A DNA stretch of 37,567 nucleotides from an uncultured Collinsella sp. (GTDB lineage: Bacteria; Actinomycetota; Coriobacteriia; Coriobacteriales; Coriobacteriaceae), in contig CAKUGM010000012.1 of assembly GCA_934654625.1 (NCBI GenBank), forward strand, positions 1 to 37,567, given 5' to 3'. Of the stretch, positions 8,483 through 17,990 are shown piece by piece (positions within the stretch are counted from its first letter, which is position 1; each line of letters starts with the position of its first letter). The notes beneath the pieces were generated by a model that saw only the letters and a program-made list of their open reading frames with translations, ran no database searches and was not told where the DNA came from. The position numbers and the translations under genes are program-made.

Positions 8483-8974
8483 CTAACGTTCCCTTTGCCA
8501 ATCAAATGCCACGCGAGGAGTTCCATCGGAGACGTAAATAATCCCCGCTCGCGCAAAACCGTACTTGCGAATCGCGTTTTGCATGGGAATATTATCCTCA
8601 TGCGTATCGATGCGCAGGGCGTCGGCGCGCTGCTGGCAAAACTCAAAGCAAGCCTTGGCAACGCCATGCGTCTTGCCATTTGATGCCACGCGATGAATCA
8701 CATGATACGGCGCGTCAAAGTTCCAAGCGCCGTCTTCGATATGAGCATAGGTCGGGTCGGGCCCGGCTATGAAGGCAAAGGTCCCCACCACGGTGCCGTC
8801 ATCCACGCACACGTAGCTGTCGCCGCGCGCGATATCGGCGCGCACCTTGTCTTCCGAGGGGTTGCCTTTTGGCCACTGCGCCATGTTGCCATGGGCGCGC
8901 ATAAAGGCTCGTGCAGCATCGAACGTTGCCATGACCTGCGGTAAATCGGCCTCGATGGTTTTGCGGATCTCCAT
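8483..8974 (-). CDS. GNAT family N-acetyltransferase
   Basis: This 163-aa protein begins MEIRKTIEADLPQVMATFDA, a typical GNAT first strand and helix. It has the motif A region VASNGKTHGVAKACFEF and a late strand around NIPMQNAIRKYGF, where GNAT enzymes close the acetyl-CoA pocket. The family transfers an acetyl group from acetyl-CoA to an amine; the acceptor is unknown. The open frame extends to 8995, but GGGAGAG upstream of the ATG at 8974 supports this start. It is convergent with trmL, nine bases away. Confidence 0.86.
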   Translation of the reverse strand: MEIRKTIEADLPQVMATFDAARAFMRAHGNMAQWPKGNPSEDKVRADIARGDSYVCVDDGTVVGTFAFIAGPDPTYAHIEDGAWNFDAPYHVIHRVASNGKTHGVAKACFEFCQQRADALRIDTHEDNIPMQNAIRKYGFARAGIIYVSDGTPRVAFDWQRER

Positions 8975-9106
8975 AGCTCTCCCGATGTATCCCATGGGAT
9001 ATGCGGCTTTGCGTCCGCGTCCCCAAACAATTGCAAACGCACCCTATCGTACTCAAAGATGCGCGATAATGACCCCAAGCAACCCCGGCAACGCAAGGAT
9101 TTTACG

Positions 9107-9412
9107 ATGGGCAGCAAGAAGCACTCGGCGCGCGAAAAGCAGAAGATGGCCTTCTTGGCAGACCTCGGCAACGAGGATATGGGCGTGTCGGACAGCCTCT
9201 TTGCCGCCGAAGACGAGCGCCGCGATCGCATGCACGCCGAGCATGAAGAGGCGCTGCGTTACAAGTCATGCGAGCGCAAGACGCGCTACAACAGCCGGCT
9301 CGAAGCCCAAGACGCCATCGCCGCTTGCGCCGCCCATGGGCGCGGCGGCCTCACCTGCTACAAATGCTCCTGGTGCGGAGGTTGGCACCTCACATCGCAT
9401 CCGCAACGGTAA
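9107..9412 (+). CDS. Small protein with C-terminal zinc-ribbon-like motif, uncharacterised
   Basis: This 101-aa highly charged protein ends with CYKCSWCGGWHLTSHP. The CxxC, the following cysteine and the histidine suggest a small metal-binding knuckle; an earlier cysteine in KSCERKTRYNS may contribute. The start at 9107 has AAGGA eight bases upstream, whereas the ATG at 9059 has none. The function is unknown, and an RNA- or nucleic-acid-binding role is only a guess. It is convergent with rsmJ, 27 bases away. Confidence 0.68.
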   Translation: MGSKKHSAREKQKMAFLADLGNEDMGVSDSLFAAEDERRDRMHAEHEEALRYKSCERKTRYNSRLEAQDAIAACAAHGRGGLTCYKCSWCGGWHLTSHPQR

Positions 9413-9439
9413 CGCGGCTGCAGCTGCGCGGCGTCGTCC

Positions 9440-10111
9440 CTACAGGGCGAGGACGTCGTAGCGTACGGCCTTGCCTTTGAACTGGGCGCTTGGCTTGGCG
9501 TTGGCCAGAAGCGGTCCCTTTACCGGACGCTTGATCACGATTTTGCGTGCGCCGGTTGCCCGCGCTGCAGCAAGGAGCGCTTCTTCGTCCGCACAAGGCT
9601 GCTCCAGGTGATGCAACAGCTGGAATTTCTTCTTAACCGAAGCGCTCTTGGTGCGCCCCGGGAACATCGGATCCAAATAGACCGCGTACGGAACCGTGCC
9701 CGCCACCACAAGCTCCGCCATGCCCGCGATGCTATCCCCCACATGAAGGTGCATGCGTGAGGCGGCCTCGCTCAAGCGTGGGTCGCTCGTCGCACGCTCC
9801 AAGGCATCGGCCAACAGCGCGCTGATAACGGGGTTGCATTCGAACATCTCGACGGTATAGCCCGCCGCCGCCAAGAGCAGCGAGTCTTCGCCGAACCCCG
9901 CGGTTGCGTCAAAGGCCACCGGGTATTCCACGCCACGGGCGCGCGCGGCGCGGACCAGCAGCTCACGCTGCAAGGTCCCTTGCTTAAGACGGGGAATCAT
10001 ATGCGCAAAATCGGCGATAAGCCGCATGGTTCCGTCGGTGAGTGCCAAGCCCTCCGACGTTTGGATAAGTTCCAGCCCCGCTGCGCGTGCTTCCTCCTGC
10101 GAACGGTTCAT
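9440..10111 (-). CDS. rsmJ: 16S rRNA (guanine(1516)-N(2))-methyltransferase RsmJ-like
   Basis: This 223-aa SAM-dependent methyltransferase has motif I DATAGFGEDSLLLAAAG, the acidic loop MFECNPVISALLADAL and the catalytic region YLDPMFPGRTKSASVKKK, all RsmJ hallmarks. The C-terminus holds IVIKRPVKGP. The E. coli enzyme methylates G1516 in 16S rRNA; the same target is assumed. GGGAGG lies six bases before the ATG. It is downstream of the rlmA-type gene on the same strand, with a long inverted repeat between them. Confidence 0.9.
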   Translation of the reverse strand: MNRSQEEARAAGLELIQTSEGLALTDGTMRLIADFAHMIPRLKQGTLQRELLVRAARARGVEYPVAFDATAGFGEDSLLLAAAGYTVEMFECNPVISALLADALERATSDPRLSEAASRMHLHVGDSIAGMAELVVAGTVPYAVYLDPMFPGRTKSASVKKKFQLLHHLEQPCADEEALLAAARATGARKIVIKRPVKGPLLANAKPSAQFKGKAVRYDVLAL

Positions 10112-10132
10112 TTACGCCTCCCAACGGTCGAA

Positions 10133-10166
10133 TGTGACAAAATAAACCTGTCGACTTTTTGTCACA
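10133..10166. repeat. Perfect inverted repeat at the end of the rlmA-type gene
   Basis: TGTGACAAAA (10133-10142) pairs perfectly with TTTTGTCACA (10157-10166) around a 14-base loop. The right arm includes the stop codon of the rlmA-type gene. No T-run follows on either strand, so it is not a standard terminator. The TGTGA/TCACA ends recall a CRP half-site, but the spacing is far too wide. Confidence 0.7.
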
Positions 10167-10974
10167 TGGGGCAGTGGTATTCGGCGATGATGAACTCGAT
10201 GGGCGTTTGGAGCTGGTCGAGGTTCGCCAGGCGCTCGCGGTCCTCACGACGTGTGCGATAGTAGTACGGCGTCATCTGGAATACCGCCTCGATATCGGCA
10301 GGGGTGGCAAGCGTGATCTGCGCTGTGACCTTGCGTGTGGAGACGAGCTCGAGCTCCGTTGTCTGTGGCAACTTCTCGTCGTTCAAGTACGGGGTGTCGT
10401 AGAGTACCTCTTTGAGACCCCAAAGATGGCGCGCACCGGGGATGACCGTGTAGAGCGAGGCGCCCGGCTTGAGCACGCGTGCGAATTCATGCTCGTTAAA
10501 GGGGGCAAACAGATGCGTCGCCACGTCGATCGATGCATCGGCAACAGGAATGGCGCGCATGTTGGCAACGAAATACATAGCGCCGCCTCGCTTGGCAGCC
10601 AAGCGCACCATCTCTTTGCCCAGGTCAAAGCCATAGGCGTCAACGCCCTCGACCGAGCCCATGGCAGAGGTGTAGTAGCCCTCGCCGCAGCAGATGTCGA
10701 GAAGTGCCAAAGGCTCATGGCTCGAACGAGCAGCGACTCGCTCGCGCACGATGTCCACAAGCGCATCGCGCAAGGGGGCATAATAATCCTGGTTCAAAAA
10801 ATCACGCCTGCTGCGTGCCTGGCTCTTGGGGTCACCCATGGAGTCACCGCTTTTATTGGAGCGCAATAAATTGAGGTAACCTTCGCGCGCACGGTCAAAA
10901 CGGTGCCCCGCGGGGCACGCTGCACCGCGCTCATCGGCCCGAAGCTCTTGTCCACACACAGGGCAACGTAGCAT
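10162..10974 (-). CDS. 23S rRNA guanine-N1 methyltransferase, RlmA family
   Basis: This 270-aa protein opens with the family's zinc site, CPVCGQEL followed by CPAGHRFDRAREGYLNLL. It continues with the Rossmann methyltransferase fold, motif I LLDICCGEGYYTSAM and the post-I segment GFDLGKEMVRLAAKR. RlmA enzymes methylate G745 (RlmA-I) or G748 (RlmA-II, Gram-positive) of 23S rRNA. Which target applies here cannot be decided from sequence alone, so no symbol is given. It probably precedes rsmJ in one transcript. Confidence 0.9.
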   Translation of the reverse strand: MLRCPVCGQELRADERGAACPAGHRFDRAREGYLNLLRSNKSGDSMGDPKSQARSRRDFLNQDYYAPLRDALVDIVRERVAARSSHEPLALLDICCGEGYYTSAMGSVEGVDAYGFDLGKEMVRLAAKRGGAMYFVANMRAIPVADASIDVATHLFAPFNEHEFARVLKPGASLYTVIPGARHLWGLKEVLYDTPYLNDEKLPQTTELELVSTRKVTAQITLATPADIEAVFQMTPYYYRTRREDRERLANLDQLQTPIEFIIAEYHCPM

Positions 10975-11117
10975 GCTCGATCCATTCCATCGTCAACAAA
11001 ACCTGGACCCCATTGTGGCACATCACGCTCCCGCACCGCCACGTTCCTTGACCTCGCCATCCAAACTGGGACAAAATCGTCGTAGCCTTTTATCCACGCT
11101 TTGCCCAAAGGGGTCTC

Positions 11118-11819
11118 ATGGCCGAGTGCACGCATATCAACGAATGGTTCGAACAGCTTCCCAAAGACGTGGTGACGCAGGCAAAAAACCTGCTGGAGCA
11201 GGTCGAGACCATGCGTCAAAGCGAAACCATCTATCCTTCGCAAGACAACATCCTCAACGCGCTCGCCCTCACCGCACCCAGCGATGTACGCGTTGTGATC
11301 TTGGGCCAAGACCCTTACCATGGGCCCGGCCAGGCCATGGGCCTCTCGTTCTCGGTCCCCGAAGGCCAAAAGCTACCCCCGAGTCTGCGCAACATCTATA
11401 AGGAGATGGCCGCGGACCTTGGATGCACGGCTCCCATCAGTGGAGACCTGACTTCCTGGGCGCAGCAAGGCGTCCTTTTGCTTAACACCACGCTCACGGT
11501 ACGTGAACACGCCGCAAACTCCCATGCCAAACTGGGGTGGAAGATTCTCACCGATGCAATCGTACGCTGCTGCCTGCAGCTCGAGCAGCCGGTCGCGTTT
11601 CTCACCTGGGGACGTCACGCCATCGATATGGTCGAAGCAGCCCGCAAGACAACGGGTGCGGCCGCAAACAAGTTCTTCCTCGCCTCAACGCATCCTTCGC
11701 CGCTCTCCGCCACACGCGCCGCAGGCGAGCTTCCCGCCTTCATGGGCTCGCGCCCCTTCTCACGTACTAACGAGCTCCTCACCCAGCACGGCGCCGCGCC
11801 CATCGATTGGCGCATCTAG
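11118..11819 (+). CDS. ung: Uracil-DNA glycosylase, family 1
   Basis: This 233-aa protein excises uracil from DNA and starts base-excision repair. The water-activating loop GQDPYHGPGQAMGLSFSV, the LLLNTTLTV segment, and the HPSPLSATR leucine-loop region are all present and intact. The length matches the family. AAAGGGG precedes the ATG. It is transcribed divergently from the rlmA-type gene and convergently with the LOG gene. Confidence 0.97.
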   Translation: MAECTHINEWFEQLPKDVVTQAKNLLEQVETMRQSETIYPSQDNILNALALTAPSDVRVVILGQDPYHGPGQAMGLSFSVPEGQKLPPSLRNIYKEMAADLGCTAPISGDLTSWAQQGVLLLNTTLTVREHAANSHAKLGWKILTDAIVRCCLQLEQPVAFLTWGRHAIDMVEAARKTTGAAANKFFLASTHPSPLSATRAAGELPAFMGSRPFSRTNELLTQHGAAPIDWRI

Positions 11820-11844
11820 CCAACGCGACACAGCATCGCAGCAT

Positions 11845-11876
11845 AAAAAAACGCGACAGGCATGTGCCCATCGCGT
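11845..11876 (-). terminator. Rho-independent terminator of the LOG gene
   Basis: On the minus strand, ACGCGA...TCGCGT arms (11871-11876 with 11851-11856), with further pairing inside the 14-base centre, are followed by a run of T (11850-11845). Confidence 0.75.
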
Positions 11877-11905
11877 CTAAATCAACCGTCGATCCCGCTT
11901 GCGCA

Positions 11906-12439
11906 TTACACCTGCAGACAGGCAACAAGCTCGTCCAGATCGCGTGCAAACGAGATACCGCGCAAGCGCTCAGGCGAAGTCAAACCAGACGCCAGCATGC
12001 GATCAAGCTGCTCGGCCATAGGGTTGTAGTAGCCGTTAAGGTTGTAGAAGACGCACAGTGCCTCAAGCTGGCCCAAACCGATCATGCTCATAACCTGGGA
12101 GATTTCCTCAAGCGTGCCCGTGCCACCGGGAAACGCCACGAAGGCATCGCCCAGCTCGATCATCTTGGCCTTGCGCTGCGCTATATCGGGCGTGACGATC
12201 AGCCGGGTAAGGCCCTCCAGCTGCAGAACGGAGTCGACAAAGAACTGCGGCTCCACGCCCGTGACCTCGGCACCCGCCTCAAGCGCCGCCGAGGCGAGCT
12301 CACCCATCAGACCCGTCTTGGACCCGCCATACACCAGCGAGTTTCCCGAGTCGCCAATCCAGGTACCCAACTCGCGCACGGTCTGCTTGAGCTGCGGATC
12401 GCACCCCTCGCAGGCACCCAAATACACGGTGATATTCAT
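11906..12439 (-). CDS. LOG family nucleotide phosphoribohydrolase-like protein
   Basis: This 177-aa Rossmann-like protein has the LOG signature FPGGTGTLEEI plus YGGSKTGLMGELASAA. LOG enzymes release the base from nucleoside 5'-monophosphates, classically cytokinin precursors, and bacterial members also act on AMP. Substrate here is unknown. It lies 39 bases after prfC on the same strand and ends at a terminator, so the two are probably cotranscribed. Confidence 0.92.
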   Translation of the reverse strand: MNITVYLGACEGCDPQLKQTVRELGTWIGDSGNSLVYGGSKTGLMGELASAALEAGAEVTGVEPQFFVDSVLQLEGLTRLIVTPDIAQRKAKMIELGDAFVAFPGGTGTLEEISQVMSMIGLGQLEALCVFYNLNGYYNPMAEQLDRMLASGLTSPERLRGISFARDLDELVACLQV

Positions 12440-12478
12440 GCTCGATATTTCCCCTTAAATACCCGCGCCGAACATTCG

Positions 12479-14092
12479 CTAGAACGAGATATTGCCGAAC
12501 TCGGAGAGCTCGAGGCCCTCGTTGTGGTCGGTCGCCCAGTCCACGTTCCACGGACTCGTGAATAGCAGCAGCTTGCCGCCGCGCATATCCTCGACGCGCA
12601 ACGTGTCGCGCGTGAGCGAAAGCGCCGGGATGTCAATGGTGTCGGGGTCGTTCATAATCCAGCGGATATCGGTGTAGGAGAGCGGCTGACGGCGTACCTC
12701 GACGTGGTACTCGGACTTCAGGCGCTGCTCGAGCACCTCGAACTGCAGCACGCCTACAACGCCCACAATCACGCTTTCCATACCGGCGCCCAGCTCGCGG
12801 AAGATCTGGATGGCACCCTCCTGGGCAAGCTCCTCCATGCCCTTGACGAACTGCTTGCGCTTGAGCGTATCGACCTGCGTGATGCGCGCAAAATGCTCCG
12901 GCGCGAACGTGGGGATCTGTGGGAACTGCACGCGCTGCTTGCCCGCGCACACCGTGTCGCCAATGGAGAAGATGCCCGGGTCGAATAGGCCCACGATATC
13001 GCCGGCATACGCCTCATCGACGATCGCGCGGTCATCGGCCATCATCGCGGTACCCGTGGCCAACTTGAGCTTGCGGCCACCCTGCATATGGAAAGCGTCC
13101 ATGCCGCGCTCGAACTTACCCGAACAGATACGCACAAAGGCGATGCGGTCGCGGTGGTTCTTGTCCATGTTGGCCTGGATCTTAAAGACGAAGCCAGAGA
13201 AGTCGTTGGTCGCAGGGTCCACGGGCTCGCCCGTAAGGGTGTCCTTATACGGCAGCGGCGTGGGCGCCAGACGCAGGAACTCCTGAAGGAAGGGTTCCAC
13301 GCCAAAGTTGGTGAGCGCTGAGCCAAAGAAGGCGGGGCTGAGCTTACCGCACGACACGGCATCAAGATCAAGTTCATCGCCCGCGCCGTCGAGCAGCTCG
13401 ATATCGTCCATCAGGTTGCGATGGTTCTCCTCGCCGATAAGCTCGTCGAGCTTGGCATCGCCCAGCTCGGCCTCGACTTCAGCGACCTTCTTGGTGGCGT
13501 TGGCATGGCCGTCGCCTTCGAAGGCGATCACACGACGCGTCTGACGATCGAAGACGCCGCGGAAGTTGCGGCCAGAGCCGATCGGCCAGTTCATGGGATA
13601 CGTGTTGATGCCCAGAACGTTCTCGATCTCTTCCATAAGCTCAAAGGGATCACGAGCCTCGCGGTCGAGTTTGTTCACAAAGGTGAAGATGGGAATGTGG
13701 CGCAAAGTGCAGACGCGGAACAGCTTGATGGTCTGGGCCTCGACGCCCTTGGCGGCGTCGATAACCATGACGGCGGCGTCCGCAGCCATGAGCGTGCGGT
13801 AGGTGTCCTCAGAGAAGTCCTGGTGGCCAGGGGTGTCAAGGATATTCACGCAGCAACCGTTATAGGTGAACTGCAACACCGAGGAGGTAACGGAGATGCC
13901 GCGCTCTTTCTCGATATCCATCCAGTCGGACACGGCGTGCTTAGAACTCGACTTGCCCTTGACAGAACCCGCCGTCTGGATGCTGCCGGTATAGAGCAGC
14001 AGCTTTTCGGTAAGAGTCGTCTTGCCGGCGTCGGGGTGCGAGATGATCGCGAACGTGCGACGCGAGGAAATCTGATCAGACAGGGATGCCAT
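12479..14092 (-). CDS. prfC: Peptide chain release factor 3
   Basis: This 537-aa translational GTPase recycles RF1/RF2 from the ribosome after termination. Its GTPase motifs are G1 SHPDAGKTT, switch region EKERGISVTSSV, G3 DTPGHQDFSED and G4 NKLD. A glycine-histidine switch is intact and the length fits the family (about 530). The AGGAC ribosome site supports the ATG at 14092 rather than the upstream end of the open frame. The LOG-family gene follows downstream. Confidence 0.97.
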   Translation of the reverse strand: MASLSDQISSRRTFAIISHPDAGKTTLTEKLLLYTGSIQTAGSVKGKSSSKHAVSDWMDIEKERGISVTSSVLQFTYNGCCVNILDTPGHQDFSEDTYRTLMAADAAVMVIDAAKGVEAQTIKLFRVCTLRHIPIFTFVNKLDREARDPFELMEEIENVLGINTYPMNWPIGSGRNFRGVFDRQTRRVIAFEGDGHANATKKVAEVEAELGDAKLDELIGEENHRNLMDDIELLDGAGDELDLDAVSCGKLSPAFFGSALTNFGVEPFLQEFLRLAPTPLPYKDTLTGEPVDPATNDFSGFVFKIQANMDKNHRDRIAFVRICSGKFERGMDAFHMQGGRKLKLATGTAMMADDRAIVDEAYAGDIVGLFDPGIFSIGDTVCAGKQRVQFPQIPTFAPEHFARITQVDTLKRKQFVKGMEELAQEGAIQIFRELGAGMESVIVGVVGVLQFEVLEQRLKSEYHVEVRRQPLSYTDIRWIMNDPDTIDIPALSLTRDTLRVEDMRGGKLLLFTSPWNVDWATDHNEGLELSEFGNISF

Positions 14093-14218
14093 GCGTGTCC
14101 TAACTGGTATCGGTATGCGTAACGTGCGAATATGCAACCTTAGCATTGTAGCGCGAGCCGTAGAGCGCGGGCAACGAGGTCCACGCCGTTATCGCATGCG
14201 CACAGCCGACTTCACAAG

Positions 14219-17200
14219 TTACTCTACGCTCTTAAGGCTTTCTACCATGTCGATGCGGCGTAGCTTGGAGCGCATGAACAGTGTCACGATCACCGAGAAC
14301 ACCATGGTGAGGATAAACGCGATGATAAAGCTCGAGGAATGGATGTCGCGACCGAACATCACCTGGTCCACCTCGGCGGTCACGATCACGTAGCCCTCCA
14401 TAAAGATGCCCAGTACAAGACCCAGAAGCGAGCCGATGAGCGCCAGCAGCAGCGTCTCGCGATAGATATAGGCATTAACTTCATGCTGCGTAAAGCCCAA
14501 GACCTTAAGCGTCGCGATTTCGCGCACGCGCTCGGCGATGTTGATGTTGGTGAGGTTGTAGAGCACCACGAACGCGAGCGTCGCTGCGGCAACCACCAGC
14601 ACCACCACAACCGAGTCCACGCTCTTGAGCATGCTGCGATAACTGTTGATGGTCTCGTCGTTATAGCTCACGGTCTTCACGCCGTCGGTGTCCAGCAAGT
14701 CGTCGCTCACTTTGTCGCGCGTCGCCTCGTCTTCCTCCACGCTCGCATACAGCGTGGTAAACGAAACCTCTTCGCCAAACGTCTTCTCATAGAGTGCCGG
14801 CGTCATGATCACGTAGTGCGCTACATAGTTCTCGATCACACCCGCCACGCGCACGCGATGCGCCTTGCCCGTGGGGTTGCCAATGGCGTCTTGCTCGTAG
14901 ATATCGACCGAGTCGCCCGCACGCACGCCCAACTTGGTAGCAAGTTTCTCGCTGATGAGAACGCCTGTATCGTCAAGCGTCATCGCCTTGCCCGACACGC
15001 GGTCGCGCAGGGTATGGAACTCGGAATACGTCTCGACCTTTTGCGGAACATCGAGCTCGACCATCTGGTCGGAATCGTTGCCCTTCGCGCCCGCCTGACG
15101 CACCACCATGTTCTTGGTCGCAAGCCAGGTGGAAGAGCCGGTCGAATCCTCGTCGATGCGTTCGGTCGCCGTCTTCTTTTGCGCCGCGGTGACGTCCTCA
15201 TCCATGCGCACAATCGTGTTGTAGTGATACAGCTCGCCAAACTGCTTGTCGATGATGTCGTTGATCGAGTTCTCCAGACCAAGGCCTGTGAGCAGCAATG
15301 CCGTGCAGCCGGCAATGCCGATGATGGCCATGCAGAAACGACGCTTGTAGCGGAAGAGATTGCGCGCGGTGACCTTCCAAGAGAAGGTCAGACGACTCCA
15401 GATGGGACGAATACGCTCCAGCAGGATGCGCTTGCCCGCCTTGGGAGCGCGCGGAAGCATAAGCGTCGAGGGCTTCTCGCGCAGAGTGGCCGCCACGGCA
15501 AACCAAGTGGCCAGAGCCGTAATGCCGATACCCAGGCCTGCCGAAGACAGAGCGATGGGCATGTCGATAGGCACGGGCCTGCAGGGAACGGCGTAGATGA
15601 TGGCGTAGGCCTCCATGATGAACCATGGCAGGAACGTGGAGAGCGCCAAGATACCCACGATGGAGCCCACACCGCTCGCGATGGCGGCGTAGCCCAGGTA
15701 CTTACCCGTAATGCGCGCGTTGGAATAGCCAAGCGCCTTGTACGTACCGATAAGCATGCGGTCCTCGTCCACCATGCGCGTCATGGTAGTGAGAGAAACA
15801 AGTGCTGCAACCAGGAAGAACAGCAAGGGGAAGACCTGTGCGATCTGGTCGATGCGACCGGCATCGGAGCGATAGCTCTCAACGCCCATGTTCTTCTTCA
15901 AATCGAGGGTGTAGACGTCGGCGTCCATGGTGGCGATATCGTCTACCTTGGCCTGAGCCTCCTCGAGCTGGGCCTCGGCGTCGGCAAACTGGCTTTGTGC
16001 CTCGGCGCGCTTCTGTGCAAGCTCGGAGCTGCCCGCCTGCCACCGAGCAAAGCCATCGTCGTACTGAGCTTGGCCCTCTACAAGCTGAGCTTTTCCGCTC
16101 TCAAGCTGTTCTGTTCCGGACTGCAACTGCGACAGCGCCGCATCGAGGCTCTGCTGGGCGGAAGCAAAGCCGTTTTCGGCGGCCGCCTTTTGAGCCTCCA
16201 ACTCTGCACGCGCGGCGCTCAGGCTTTCGGCCACGCCGGCGGTTTGAGAATCGATCTGTGCGATGTCGCCTTTGAGCTGGGCAATGGCACCTTCAAGCTG
16301 GGTCTTTTGCTCCTCGAGGGCTTGTTTTTGCTGCTGCAGGCCGGCAAGCTCCGCCTGGGCCTGAGCGAGCTGTTGCTCGCAGCCGGCCTTTTGTTGCTCG
16401 AGCGTGGCGCGCGCCGGATCGTCCGCGGGCAGAGTATCAATCTGCTGCTGGAGCTGGTCGATGGTCGCCGTCAACGTATCGATTCCCTCCGACGCCTGAG
16501 CGATGCCGGTATCGACCTGAGCAAGGCCGTCTTGCACTTGATCGAGGCCTGTCTGGGCCCCATCGAGCTGGCTGGAGAGCTCGGCGCGCGTTGCCATCGC
16601 AGCGTCGTATTGAGCCTGTGCGCCGTCTATCTCGGTTTGAGCCTGCGCCAAGGCCGCATAGGCCTGCTGCCTTTGCGACTCAATCTCCGCGCTTCCCGCC
16701 TCGTACTGAGCCTTGCCATCACGCAGCTGTGCCTCGCTTTGCGCTATGCGAGCGCGCGCCGATTCCAGATCGGCCGCAGCACTATCGAGCTGAGCCTTCG
16801 CGCTATCGAGCTCAGATTGGCCGTCGGCAAGCTGAGCCTCGGCGTCGGCCTTCTCGCGTTCGTATTCCGCACGCTTCTCGTCAAGCTCGGCCTGTGCCTC
16901 CGCGCGCAAATCATCCAGACGAGAAGCCTTGATGTCATCGGAAATCGCATCGATGCGAGCGGTCACCGCATCGACCTTTTGCTGATACGCATCACTCGAC
17001 CAGCGCTCATCACGTGCGTCCTCCACGGAGATAAACGCCTCGGTGTAAGGGTAGTCGTCCGCAAAGGCGCCATCGGGAACATACGCAAAGCTCGTCAGTT
17101 TGCCGCTGCCCAGCGAGGTTGATCCCATGCTGGTCGAGCAGGTATAGTAGCCCGATTCGCAAAAGCCCACGATAGTGAACTCGCGCACGGCAAACGTATC

Positions 17201-17731
17201 GTCCAGGTCCTGTGTGCCCTCGATCAAGCGCACCTTGTCGCCAATCTTCACGTCGCTTTGCCACACCGTATCGGCCGAAAGCAGGCACTCGTCTGCAGCT
17301 TTAGGCCAGGTGCCGCTTGTGAGAATTGGGCGGTTAAGGTAGTTGTCATCTTTAGATGTGGTGTTCACGCCGTCGTATTCACAAGCGCGCGCTGCGTCCA
17401 CATCGAGCGAGTGATAGCGCAAGGTGCATTGAATGCCGTCAACGTCGGAGATGGCATCGGCCTCGTAGGCGGGCATAACGGCAGCCACGCCTTTAACCGC
17501 ACGAATCTGATCGATCTGGTTATCGTCGAGGCCCACCGTTGAGACCACGCGGGCGTCGGAAAGATAGGTCCCGTCGTAATACTCGTCCCCCGCCAGGCGC
17601 ATGTCCGGACCGGTCATGCGCAAGCCGGCAAAGAAGCCCGTTCCCAGCGCCGCAATGATGGCGATAGCGATAAAACGCCCCCACGAATGGGTAACGGAGC
17701 GAATCACATCTTTGGTAAATGCGCTGGCCAT
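14219..17731 (-). CDS. FtsX-like ABC permease with long coiled-coil insertion
   Basis: This 1170-aa membrane protein has an N-terminal membrane helix (WGRFIAIAIIAALGTGFFAG) and an MacB-type extracytoplasmic domain. A coiled coil rich in Q, A, E and D follows at about residues 267-594 and includes many LxxAQAxL heptads. A first FtsX core starts near 629 (FPLLFFLVAALVSLTTM), then a second extracytoplasmic domain and a second FtsX core end at the C-terminus. This is the layout of efflux or cell-wall-associated MacB/FtsX permeases. No ABC ATPase lies beside it, unlike most such systems. The start may be the ATG at 17731 or GTG at 17740; the latter has a GAGAATT-like site. Confidence 0.87.
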   Translation of the reverse strand: MASAFTKDVIRSVTHSWGRFIAIAIIAALGTGFFAGLRMTGPDMRLAGDEYYDGTYLSDARVVSTVGLDDNQIDQIRAVKGVAAVMPAYEADAISDVDGIQCTLRYHSLDVDAARACEYDGVNTTSKDDNYLNRPILTSGTWPKAADECLLSADTVWQSDVKIGDKVRLIEGTQDLDDTFAVREFTIVGFCESGYYTCSTSMGSTSLGSGKLTSFAYVPDGAFADDYPYTEAFISVEDARDERWSSDAYQQKVDAVTARIDAISDDIKASRLDDLRAEAQAELDEKRAEYEREKADAEAQLADGQSELDSAKAQLDSAAADLESARARIAQSEAQLRDGKAQYEAGSAEIESQRQQAYAALAQAQTEIDGAQAQYDAAMATRAELSSQLDGAQTGLDQVQDGLAQVDTGIAQASEGIDTLTATIDQLQQQIDTLPADDPARATLEQQKAGCEQQLAQAQAELAGLQQQKQALEEQKTQLEGAIAQLKGDIAQIDSQTAGVAESLSAARAELEAQKAAAENGFASAQQSLDAALSQLQSGTEQLESGKAQLVEGQAQYDDGFARWQAGSSELAQKRAEAQSQFADAEAQLEEAQAKVDDIATMDADVYTLDLKKNMGVESYRSDAGRIDQIAQVFPLLFFLVAALVSLTTMTRMVDEDRMLIGTYKALGYSNARITGKYLGYAAIASGVGSIVGILALSTFLPWFIMEAYAIIYAVPCRPVPIDMPIALSSAGLGIGITALATWFAVAATLREKPSTLMLPRAPKAGKRILLERIRPIWSRLTFSWKVTARNLFRYKRRFCMAIIGIAGCTALLLTGLGLENSINDIIDKQFGELYHYNTIVRMDEDVTAAQKKTATERIDEDSTGSSTWLATKNMVVRQAGAKGNDSDQMVELDVPQKVETYSEFHTLRDRVSGKAMTLDDTGVLISEKLATKLGVRAGDSVDIYEQDAIGNPTGKAHRVRVAGVIENYVAHYVIMTPALYEKTFGEEVSFTTLYASVEEDEATRDKVSDDLLDTDGVKTVSYNDETINSYRSMLKSVDSVVVVLVVAAATLAFVVLYNLTNINIAERVREIATLKVLGFTQHEVNAYIYRETLLLALIGSLLGLVLGIFMEGYVIVTAEVDQVMFGRDIHSSSFIIAFILTMVFSVIVTLFMRSKLRRIDMVESLKSVE

Positions 17732-17823
17732 CGCATGCACTCAATTCTCGGCGATATTTCTTGCAGTCATTGTTTTATTGTAAGCGACCAGCCCGTTATT
17801 TGCGCCGAGGCGGTGGACGGAAG

Positions 17824-17941
17824 CTACAGAGCCGCGGCCGCGTTCCAGGGTTTGATCTTCTTGAGCTCGGGCGCAAGCTTCCTGCGAGCGATCTCCATGT
17901 CATAAGCCGCCTGCGCGCGCAGCTCGTTCAGACGGCGTCAT
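17824..17941 (-). pseudogene. Possible broken small coding remnant
   Basis: On the minus strand a short frame reads LNELRAQAAYDMEIARRK and continues APELKKIKPWNAAAAL before TAG at 17826-17824. It looks like protein coding by composition. An ATG at 17941 gives MTPSE in a different frame, and removing one base would join it to this stretch. It lies in the gap before brnQ. It may be a decayed gene tail or chance; no family is recognised. Confidence 0.25.
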
Positions 17942-17990
17942 GTATGAGACAATACGTTCCACGAACGCATTCTTTTGAAAGGCCCACAGC

